Part shown: in pieces, positions 1-8,552 of the stretch
How positions within the stretch are numbered: position 1 is the first letter of the stretch
Layout: every line of letters starts with the position of its first letter
Source of the DNA: Neodontobutis hainanensis
Taxonomy: Eukaryota; Chordata; Actinopteri; Gobiiformes; Odontobutidae
Reading direction: 5' to 3'
Length of the DNA: 64,000 nt
Assembly: GCA_024349245.1 (NCBI GenBank)
Contig: JALDNG010000495.1
Span: 1 to 64,000, forward strand
The notes under the pieces: generated by a model
The model's database searches: none
What the model was told of the DNA's origin: nothing
Seen by the model: only the letters and a program-made list of their open reading frames with translations
Translations under genes and position numbers: made by a program

Positions 1-90
1 CCTTTGCCTCCTCTGGACTCTCTGCCTCCTCTGGACTTTCTGTGGCCTCCGCTTCCTCTCGTCTCCCACCCCGTTACCTCCTCTGGTCTC
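1..90. repeat. Tail of a family A minisatellite array (left window edge)
   Basis: This is the right-hand end of a pyrimidine-rich 27-bp minisatellite array cut by the window edge. It carries the family core TCCTCTGGTCTCTCTG in slightly decayed form and ends in a diverged stretch (CCACCCCGTTACC). The same end sequence recurs just before the inverted B caps near 11040 and 30615, so this edge is the start of the repeated module. No gene is visible. Confidence 0.9.
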
Positions 91-246
91 CTCATCTGCA
101 GTCTATTCATCTGCAAATTGCCAGTCTGTTCTACTCCACGTCTACAGTCAGTTCTAATAATTGTCTACTGTCTGTTCTTCTGCACATTTACAGTCTGTAC
201 TACTGCATTTCTACAGTCTGTTCTAATGCTCGACTACAGTCTGTCT
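91..246 (-). repeat. Inverted family B cap, module 1
   Basis: About six to seven decayed 23-bp units of family B lie here in reverse orientation; the + strand reads CTACAGTCTGTTCTA rather than the forward TAGAACAGACTGTAG. The block separates the end of an A array from the C satellite. The same block, in the same orientation, occurs at 11061-11216 and 30637-30792. The copy at 30637 is essentially identical and the one at 11061 is very close. Short open frames across it are accidental. Confidence 0.9.
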
Positions 247-1481
247 GGGCCTTTAGCGCATACCCTTTTTTGACCTTTTAAACCCCTTATCAATGTGGTA
301 GCCTCGCCAACCTTTACCACACGCTTCCACGTACTGGGTTGAGAAAAGGAGACCACATTTCACTTGATCGGACCTCGGGAAGTGACCGCCAGTGCCCCCA
401 CTAGGGTGAACACATTGACAAAATGGGCATGTGGGAATCCCAAATTTTTCCCCTGGCTCCTGGGTAGCCCTGAATCACATATCCGAGTGCAGAGCTCTAG
501 AGCAAGGGAAAAAATTATGATCAAAAGACACCTTTCTTGTCAGGGCCTATAGCTCGTACCCTTAGTTGACATTTTGACCCCTTACCAATGTCGTAGCCTC
601 TCCAAATTAAGCACGCTGGCTCCTGGGGCCACCCAGAACAACATATCAAAGGCTGCAGGCTTTAGAGCAAAGGCAAAAAGTTAAAGCCTACAAATGACAC
701 AGCCTATAACGGGTTCTGACCATTGACCCCTGAACATTATTTGATCCCTTAACAATGTCGTAGCCTCTCCAATTTTTAAATGCTGGCTCAGGGCCACCCA
801 GAACGACATAGGCAAGGCGGCTAGCTCTAGAGTCAAGGAAGAAAATTGATGACTCAAAGACATCTCTCCTTTTTGGGCCTTTAGCGCGTACCCTTTTTGA
901 CCTTTCGACCCCTTAACAATGTGGTAGCCTCTCCAAACTTTGCCACAGGCTTCCACATACTGTGTCAAAAAGGAGACCACATTTCACTTGATTTTCCTCG
1001 GAAGTGACCGCCAGTGCCCCCACTAGGGTGAATACATTGACAAAATGGGCATGTGGGAATCCTAAATTTTTCCCCTGGCTCTGGGTAGCCCTGAATCACA
1101 TATCCGAGCGCAGAGCTCTAGAGCAAAGGGAAAGAATTATGATCAAAAGACACCTTTCTTTTCAGGGCATATAGCACATACCCTTAGTTGACCTTTTGAC
1201 CCCTTACCAATGTCGTAGCCTCTCCAAATTTTGCACGCTGGCTCCTGGGGCCACCCAGTTAGACATATCAAAGGTTGCTGGCTTTAGATCAAAGTGAAAA
1301 AGTTTCAGCCTCCTAAAGACACAGCTTATAACGGGTTTTGACCATTGACCCCTGAACACTATTTGACCCCTTAACAATGTCGTAGCCTCTCCAAATTTTG
1401 CACGCTGGCTCCTAGGGCCACCCAGAACGACATATCAAAGACCACATTTCACTTGATCGGACCTCGGGAAGTGACCGCCAG
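247..1481. repeat. Family C satellite, module 1 (about two higher-order units)
   Basis: Tandem satellite. One complete higher-order unit spans 247-874 and a second, partial one spans 875-1481. Each unit has three related monomers: 247-542 (296 bp, carrying an extra block of about 130 bp with GCCCCCACTAGGGTGAA), 543-700 and 701-874. All share GACCCCTTA-CAATGTCGTAGCCTC near the front, then a GGCTCCTGGGGCCACCCAGAA box and an A-rich tail. This copy is 24 bases shorter than its near-identical twin at 30793-32051, all between about 446 and 1150. Short open frames here have no recognisable product. The monomer length is close to a nucleosome repeat, but the sequence shows no function. Confidence 0.9.
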
Positions 1482-1675
1482 CATGCATTTATGTAATGTT
1501 ATCACCTCAAAAAAACTTGATGCAGTTAGTGAAGGTTTGGAGTCTAGAGCTAATGGGTTTGTTTAATGTTTCATTGTTTAAGTATGGGCCAAAGTACTCA
1601 GAAGTTATTATTCTAAATTTTCTTTATGGAATAGTAAAGTTGGCAACTTGGTGTATTAGAAAAAAACAAAAAAAA
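1482..1675 (+). pseudogene. LINE ORF2 3'-end remnant (L1/Tx1-like), short form, module 1
   Basis: AT-rich, non-tandem sequence between the C satellite and an A array. Reading from the ATG at 1496 gives a fragment with YGPKYS, LNFLYGIVKLATW and RKKQKK. From memory this matches the pattern near the C terminus of ORF2 in L1/Tx1-type non-LTR retrotransposons of fish and amphibians (YGPKYS, then NFL-G-KLA-W-TRKN); this was not searched. No reverse transcriptase or endonuclease domain is present. Compared with the longer copy at 13357, it lacks 15 bp in frame after YGPKYS and everything after an A-rich stretch at 1661-1675, where it passes straight into family A and the frame continues as meaningless repeat. 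It is a dead fragment. Confidence 0.55.
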
Positions 1676-4600
1676 CTGCCTCCTTTGGTCTGTCTGTGGA
1701 ATCTGCCTCTTCTGGTCTCTCTCTGGCCTCTGCCTCCTCTGCTCTCTCTGTGGTATCTGCCTCCTCTGGTCTCTTTGTGGCCGCTGCCTACTCTGGTCTC
1801 TCTGTGGCATCTGCCTTTTGTGGTCTCTCGGCCTCCTCTGCCTCATCTGGTCTCTCTGTGGCCTTTGCCTCCACTGGATTCTGTGCCTCCTCTGGTCACT
1901 CTGTGGCCACTGCCTCCTCTGGTCTCTCTGCCTCCACTACCTCCACTTGTCTCTTTGCCTCCTCTGGTCTCTCTGTGGCCTCTACCTCCTCTGATCACTT
2001 TGTGGCCTCTGCCTTCTCTTGTCTCTCTGCCTCCTCTGGTCTCTCTGTGGCATCTGCCTCCTCTGGTATCTCTTTCTCCTCTGCCTCCTCTGCTCTCTCT
2101 GTCGCCTCTGGCTCCTCTGCTCTCTCTGTCTCCTCTATCTCCTCTGGTCTCTCTGATGCCTCTGCCTCCTCTCGTCTCTCTATGGCCTCTGTCTCCTCTA
2201 GACTCTCTGCCTTCTCTACTTCCTCTGGTCTCTCTGTGGCCTCTGCCTCTTCTGGTCTCTCTGTCTCCTCTGCCTCCTCTGGTCTCTCTACCTCCTCTGC
2301 CTCCTCTGGTCTGTCTGTGTCCTCTGCCTCCTCTCGTCTCTCTGTGGCCTCTGCCTCCTCTGGTCTCTCTGTCTCCTATGCCTCCACTGGTCTCTCAGTG
2401 GCCTTTGACTCCACTCGTCTCTCTGTGGCCTCTGCCTCCTCTGCTCTCTCTCTCTGGCCTCCTCCACTAGTCTCTCTGACTTATCTGTCTCCTCTAGTCT
2501 CTCTGTCGCCTCTGCCTCCTCTGGTCTCTCTCTGGCATCTGCCTCCTCTAATCTCTCTGCCTTCTCTGCCTCTTCTGGTCTCTCTATGGCCTCTGCCTTT
2601 ACTGGACTCTCTGTTGCCTCTGCCTCCACTGGTCTCTCTGTGACTTATGCCTCCTCTGGTCTCTCTCTGGCCTCTGCCTCCTCTGGTCTCTCTGCCTCCT
2701 CTGCCCTCTCTGCTCTCTCTGTGTCCTCTGACTCCTCTGGACTCTCTGCCTCCTCTGGTCTTTCTGTGGCCTCTGCTTCCTCTAGTCTCCCTGCCCCGTT
2801 GCCTCCTCTGAACTCTTGGTGGCCTCTGCCTTCTCTGGTCTCTCTGCCCCGTTGCCTCCTCTGGTTACTCTGTGGCCTATGCCTCCTCTGGTCTCTCTGC
2901 GACCTCTGCCTCCTCTGGTCTCTCTGTGAACTTTGCCTTGTCTGATCTCTCTGTGGCCTCTGCCTCCTCTCGTCTCTCTGTGTCGCCTGCCTCCTCTGTT
3001 CTCTCTGCCTTCTCTGCCTCCTCTGCTCTCTCTACCTCCACTGGTCTCTCTGTGAACTTTGCCTCCTCATGTCACTCTGTGGCCTATGCCTCCTCTGGAT
3101 TCTCTGTGGCCTCTGCCTCCTCTGGTCTCTCTGTCTCCTATGCCTCCACTGGTCTCTCAGTGGCCTCTGCCTCCTCTGCTCTCTCTCTGGCCTCTACCTC
3201 CACTAGACTCTCTGACTTATCTGTCTCCTCTACTCTCTCTGTGGCCTCCTCCTCCTCTGGTCTCTCTGTGGCCTCTGCCTCCTCTAGTCTCTCTGCCTTC
3301 TCTGCCTCCTCTTGTCTCTCTGTGGCCTCAGCCTTTACTCGATTCTCTGTGGCCTCTGCCTCCACTGGTCTCTCTGTGACTTATGCCTCCTCTGGTCTCT
3401 CTCTGGCCTCTGCCTCTTCTGGTCTCTCCGCCTCCTCTGCCTCCTCTGGTTTCTCTGTGGCCTCTGACTCTTTTGGACTCTCTGCCTCCTCTGGTCTCTC
3501 TGTGACCTCTGCCTCCTCTGGTCTCTCTGTGGCCTATGCCTCCTCTGGATTCTCTGTGGCCTCTGCCTCCTCTGGTCTCTCTGTCTCCTCTGCCTCCTCT
3601 TTTATCTCTGTGGCCTCTGCCTCCTCTGGTCTCTCTGTGGCCTCTGCCTCCTCTGGTCTCTCTCTGGCCTCTGCCTCCTCTGGTCTCTCTGCCTCCTCTG
3701 CCTCCTCTGGTTTCTCTGTGGCCTCTGACTCTTTTGGACTCTCTGCCTCCTCTGGTCTCTCTGTGACCTCTGCCTCCTCTGGACTCTCTGTCTCCTCTGC
3801 CTCCTCTTTTATCTCTGTGGCCTCTGCCTCCTCTGAACTCTCGGTGGCCTCTTCCCCCTCTGGTCTAACTGTGGCCTCTTCCTCTTCTGCTCTCTCTATC
3901 TCCTCTGCCTCCTCTCATCTCTCTGTGGCCTCTGCCTCCTCTGGTCACTCTGTGGCCTCTGCCTCCTCTGGAATTTCTGCCTCCTCTGGTCTCTTTGTGG
4001 CCTCTGCCTCCTCTGGTCTCTCTGCCTCCGCTGCTCTAACTGCCTCCTCTGGTCTCTCTGTGGCCTCTGCCTCCTCTGGTCTTTGTGGCCTCTTCCTCCT
4101 CTGGTCTCTCTGCCTCCTCTGCTCCCTCTGCTCTCTGCCTCCACTGGCCTCTCAATTGCCTCTGCCTCCTCTGGTAACTCTGTGGCCTCTGCCTCCTCTG
4201 CTCTCTTTGTCGCCTCTGCCTCCTCTAGTCACTCTGTGGCCTCTGCCTCCTCTGGTCTCTCTGTCTCCTCTGCCTCCTCTCCTCTAACTGCCTCGTCTGG
4301 TCTCTCTGCCTCCTCTGCTTCCTCTCGTCTCTCTGTGGCCTCTGCCTCCTCTGCTCTCTCTGTCTACCCTGCCTCCACTGGTCTCTCTGCCTTCTCTGCC
4401 TTCTCTGCTCTCTCTACCTCCACTGGTCTCTCTTTGGCCTCTGCCTCCTGTGGTCTCTCTGTGGCCTCTGCCTTCTCTGGGCTCTCTGTGGCCACTGCCT
4501 CCTCTGGTCTCTCTCTGGCATCTGCCTTTTCTGGTCTCTCTGCCTCTTCTGGTCTCTCTGTGGCCTCTGCCTCTTCTGGTCTCTCTGTGGCCTCTGCCTC

Positions 4601-6118
4601 CTCTGGACTCTCTGTCTCCTCTGGTCTTTCTGTGGCCTTTGCCTCCTCTAGTCTCTCTGCCTCCCCTGCTTCCTCTCGTCTCTCTGTCTCCTCTGCCTCC
4701 TCTGGTCTCTCTGCCTCCTGTGCCTAATCTGGTCTCTCTAATGCCTCTGCCTCCTCTGGTCTCTCTGTGGCCTTTGCCTCCTCTGGTCTCACTGCTTCCT
4801 CTGCCTCCTCTGCTCTAACTGCCTCCTCTGGTCTCTCTGTCTCTCTGCCTCATCTGTTCTCTCTGTGGCCTCTGCCTCCTCTGGTCTCTCTGTGGCCTCT
4901 GACTTCTCTGCTCTCTGTGGCCTGCCTCCACTGGTCTCTCTGTGGCATCTGCCTTTTCTGGTCTCTCTGCTTCCTCTGCCTCCTCTGGTCTCTCTGTGAA
5001 CTCTGCCTCTTCTGGTCTCTCTGTGGCCTCTGCCTCCTCTGGACTCTCTGCCTCCTCTAGTCTTTCTGTGGCCTCTGCCTCCTCTAGACTCTCTGCCTCC
5101 CCTCCTTCCTTTCGTCTCTCTGTCTCGTCTGCCTCCTCTGGTCTCTCTGCCTCCTCTGCCTCCTCTGGTCTCTCTGTGGCCTCTGCCTCCTCTGGTCTCT
5201 CTGTGGCCTCTGTCTTCTCTTGTCTCTCTGCCTCCTCTGCCCCTCTGGTCTCTCTGTCTCTACTGGTCTCTCTATTGCCTGTGCCTCCTCTAGTCTCTCT
5301 GTTGCCTCTGCCTCCTCTGGTCTCTCTGCCTCCTCTGCTTCCTCTCGTCTCTGTGTGGCCTCTGCCTCCTCTGCTCTCTCTGTCTCCCCTGCATCCATTG
5401 GTCTCTCTGCCTTCTCTGCCTCCTCTGCTCTCTCTACCTCCACTGGTCTCTCTGTGGCCTCTGCCTCCTGTGGTCTCTCTGTGGCCTCTGCCTTCTCAGT
5501 TCTCTCTGTGGCCACTGCCTCCTCTGGTCTCTCTGTGGCATCTGCCTTTTCAGGTCTCTCTGACTCTTCTGGTCTCTCTGTGGCCTCTGCCTCTTCTGGT
5601 CTCTCTGTGGCCTCTGCCTCCTCTGGTCTCTCTGTGGCATCTGCCTTTTCAGGTCTCTCTGCCTCTTTTGGTCTCTCTGTGGCCTCTGCCTCTTCTGGTC
5701 TCTCTGTGGCCTCTGCCTCCTCTAGACTCTCTGCCTCCCCTGCTTCCTCTCGTCTCTCTGTCTCGTCTGCCTCCTCTGCCTCCTCTGGTCTCTCTGTGGC
5801 CTCTGCCTCCTCTGGCCTCTCTTTGGCCTCTGCCTCTTCTGGTCTCTCTGTGGCCTCTGCCTCCTCTGGACTCTCTGCCTCCTCTAGTCTTTCTGTGGCC
5901 TCTGCCTCCTCTAGACTTACTGCCTCCCCTGCTTCCTCTTGTCTCTCTGTCTCGTCTGCTTCCTCTGGTCTCTCTGCCTCCTCTGCCTCCTCTGGTCTGT
6001 CTGTGGCCTCTGCTTCCTCTGGTCTCTCTGTGGCCTCTGTCTTCTCTTATCTCTCTGCCTCCTCTGCCCCTCTGGTCTCTCTGTCTCTACTGGTCTCTCT
6101 GTGCATGTGCCTCCTCTG
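1676..6118. repeat. Family A minisatellite array 1 (27-bp unit)
   Basis: An uninterrupted array of pyrimidine-rich units. A perfect example lies at 3613-3639, with core TCCTCTGGTCTCTCTGTG preceded by GCCTCTGCC. Units vary between 27 bp and shorter 18-bp or 9-bp forms, so a 9-bp sub-period underlies the array. The consensus has no stop codon in any frame on either strand. Forward frames read as S/A/L-, P/L/W- or C/L/W-rich repeats and reverse frames as E/R/Q/G-rich repeats. This explains the many long open frames, which single-base indels and stops (for example TAA in GCCTAATCTGG at 4724-4734) break. The whole block recurs at 32246-36689. I see no promoter, splice context or conserved domain. 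Confidence 0.93.
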
Positions 6119-6141
6119 CTACAGTCTGTTCTACTGGACAA

Positions 6142-6157
6142 CTAACCCTAACCTAAC
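6142..6157. repeat. Short telomere-like motif at the strand switch of family B
   Basis: The sequence CTAACCCTAACCTAAC (positions 6142-6157) resembles two to three units of the vertebrate telomere repeat on its C-rich strand. It lies between one inverted B unit (about 6119-6138, CTACAGTCTGTTCTACTGG) and the first forward B units (from about 6160). It is far too short to act as a telomere. It may be chance, a scar from end joining or telomerase-assisted repair, or simple decay of a B unit. Confidence 0.5.
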
Positions 6158-8060
6158 AATTAGAACAGATTGTAGATGCGCAGTTCAACAGACTGTAGAC
6201 ATGCAGTAGATAAGACTGCAGTAGAGCAGTAGTACAGACTGTAAACTGGCCTTAGAACAAACTGTAGAGGTGCATTTGTACAGACTTTAGACGAGCATTA
6301 GAACAGACTCTACACGAGCAATAGAACAGACTGTAAACGTCCAGTAGAACAGACTGACAATATGCAGAAGAATAGACTTTAGAGGTGCTGTAGTACAGAC
6401 TGTAGACGAGCATTAGAACAGACTGTATATGAGTATTAGAAAACACTCTAGACATGCTTTAGAACAGACTGTAGAGGTGCAGTAGTTCATACTGTAGACG
6501 AGCATTAGAAGAGACTGTATATGAGTATTAGAAAACACTACTAGAAATGCTTTACAACAGACTGTAGAGGTGCAGTAATACAGATGGTAGACGAGCATTA
6601 GAACAGACTGTAGACGTTGATTAAAACAGACTGTAGACATGCAGTAGAACAGACCGTAGATGAGCAGTAGAATAGACTACAGAAGTGCAGTGGTAAAGAC
6701 TGTAGATGTGCAGTAGAACAGACTGTAGAGGTTTATAAGAAAAGACTGTAGACGTGCAGTAGAACAGACTGTAGATGAGCAGTAGTACAGACTGTAGACG
6801 TGCATTAGAACAGACTGTAGACGTGCAGTAGAACAGAGCGGCAGTATAGCAGAGGTACAAACTGTAAATTGGCATTAGAAAAGACTGTTGAGGTGCAGTT
6901 GAAAAGACTGTAGACATGCATTTGAATAGACTGTAGATGTGCATTAGAACAGACTGTAGATGTACAATAGAACAGACTGTAGACGAGCATTATAACAGAC
7001 TGTAGGCGAGCTTTAGAACAGACTGTAAACATCCAGTAGAACAGACTGACAATTAGAGACTGTAGACGACCATTAGAACAAACTGTAGATATGTAGTAGA
7101 AGAGACTGTAGAGGTGCATTAGGAAAGACTGTAGACGTTTATTAAAACAGACTATAATCGTAGAGTAGAACAGACTGTAGAAGTACAATAGAACAGACTG
7201 TAGAGGTGCAGTTGAACAGACTGTAGACGTGCAGTTGAAAAGACTTCAGAGCAGCAGTAGTACAGACTCTAGATTGTCTTTAGAACTCATTGTATATGAG
7301 CATTAGAACAGACAGTAAAGGTCCAGTAGAACAGACTGACAATGTGCAGAAGAATAGACTGTAGAGATGCAGTAGTACAGAATGTAGATGAGCTTTAGAA
7401 CAGACTCTATATGAGTATTAGAAAACAGTCTAGACATGCTTTAGAACAGACTGTAGAGGTGCGGTAGTTCAGACTATTGACGAGCATTAGAACAGACTCT
7501 ATATGAGTATTAGAAAACACTCTAGACATGCTTTAGAACAGATTGTATAGGTGCAGTAGTTCAGACTGTAGATGAGCATTAGAACAGACTTTAGAAGTGC
7601 AGTAGTAGAGACTGTAGATGTGTAGTAGAACAGACTGTAGACATTTATCAGAACAGACTGTAGACGTGCAGTAGAACAGACTGTAGATGAGCAGTTTTAC
7701 AGACTGCAGACTTGCATTAGAACAGACTGTAGATGTGCATTAGAACAGACTGTAGATGTGCAGTAAAACAGACTGTAGATGTGCAGTAGAACAGACTGCA
7801 GTAGAGCAGAGGTACAGACTGTAAACTGGCATTAGAACAGATTGTTGAGATGCAGTTGAACAGACTCTAGACGTGCAGTTGAATAGACTGTAGATGTGCA
7901 TTAGAACAGACTGTAGACGTACAATAGAACAGACTGTAGACGAGCATTAGAACATACTGTAGATGTCCAGTAGAAGAGACTGTAGATGTGCAGTAGTACA
8001 GACTAAAGACCTGCCTTAGAACAATTTGTGGACGAGCATTAGAACAGACGATAGACGTGC

Positions 8061-8068
8061 ATTAGAAC
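8061..8068. repeat. Target-site duplication, left
   Basis: ATTAGAAC immediately precedes the transposon and is repeated exactly after it at 8545-8552. Removing the element and one copy restores a normal family B unit (CATTAGAACAGACTGTAG). This supports a genuine insertion, although ATTAGAAC is itself a common B-unit string. Confidence 0.85.
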
Positions 8069-8544
8069 CAGGGTATGTGAGTGGAGCGGAGCGACAACAA
8101 TTTGCGCTACACGCTCAAAGTATCTCATAATCACTCCGCTCAAGCTCCGCTCTGGGTGTTCAATTTTCCGCTCCTCGCTCCCTCCCCCGCTCCGTCCTTA
8201 TATGTCTCGCTCCGTTTTCGCTGCAAGGTTTTTATTTTATTTTAATTTTTTTAATAACATCAGTGTCTGATCAGAAGATGCATGTAGTGTAAGACAACTA
8301 CGCAGTACTAAGAGAAGAACATCCATACTTTATTGGAATTTTGAAGACTGAATAGCCCCAAACCCCTCCGTCTTCTGACAGTGGTTTGGTCCTTGGACTC
8401 CTGGCTCGTGATTGCTAATTGAGCGATAGTGGAGCGTTTCGGAGCGGGAGAAAATCACAACGCTCCAACATTTAAAAAATCCGCTCCTCGCACCGGGCAA
8501 AATCACACAGCTCCGCTCCCACTCCGCACCGCTCACATACTCTG
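8069..8544. mobile_element. Non-autonomous hAT-like DNA transposon (MITE), 476 bp
   Basis: The insertion into the B array is unlike its surroundings. Its ends are imperfect terminal inverted repeats: the left end reads CAGGGTATGTGAGTGGAGCG and the reverse complement of the right end reads CAGAGTATGTGAGCGGTGCG, matching at 17 of 20 positions. It is flanked by a perfect 8-bp duplication, ATTAGAAC. A CAGRG start and an 8-bp target duplication are hallmarks of the hAT superfamily. The subterminal regions are crowded with GGAGCG/CGCTCC motifs in both orientations, as expected of transposase-binding subterminal repeats. The AT-rich middle (about 8220-8330) has no transposase; the 68-codon frame on the minus strand at 8330-8536 resembles nothing I know. 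It would have needed a transposase supplied elsewhere. Mismatched ends suggest it is not very recent. I see no other copy in the window. Confidence 0.85.
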
Positions 8545-8552
8545 ATTAGAAC
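8545..8552. repeat. Target-site duplication, right
   Basis: Exact repeat of ATTAGAAC, directly after the CTCTG end of the transposon, followed by normal family B sequence. Confidence 0.85.

Larger units (their letters stand above)
1..6118 (+). repeat. Segmental duplication, left copy (partner 30547-36689)
   Basis: Positions 1-6118 match 30547-36689 in the same orientation. The offset is 30546 at the left edge, 30570 after the C satellite and 30571-30572 through most of the A array. The duplicated segment covers the end of A, the inverted B cap, the C satellite, the LINE remnant and about 4.4 kb of A. Identity is very high by eye except around 2290-2850, where the two copies differ in unit order. 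Homology stops at about 6118, exactly where this copy changes from A to B. The left boundary lies outside the window. Confidence 0.9.

Noticed and set aside
364..552. Short frames beginning MIGPREVTASAPTR in satellite C as small proteins
   Set aside because: They recur only because the satellite recurs, differ in length by indels between copies and have no recognisable family.
247..1481. Satellite C as LTRs of a retrovirus-like element
   Set aside because: No TG...CA ends, primer-binding site, polypurine tract or internal coding region. Units are tandem and have monomer substructure.
6142..6157. True interstitial telomere array
   Set aside because: Only about two and a half units, one imperfect. 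Recorded as a motif, not as a telomere tract.
6252..7188. Series of minus-strand frames rich in LQSVL and YSLF
   Set aside because: The 23-bp B unit returns to the same frame every 69 bp, which makes short pseudo-repeats of peptide. Lengths are 60-130 codons and stops are frequent.
8330..8536. 68-codon frame inside the transposon as a transposase remnant
   Set aside because: No hAT dimerisation or DDE residues are recognisable, and the frame runs over subterminal repeats. Treated as chance.
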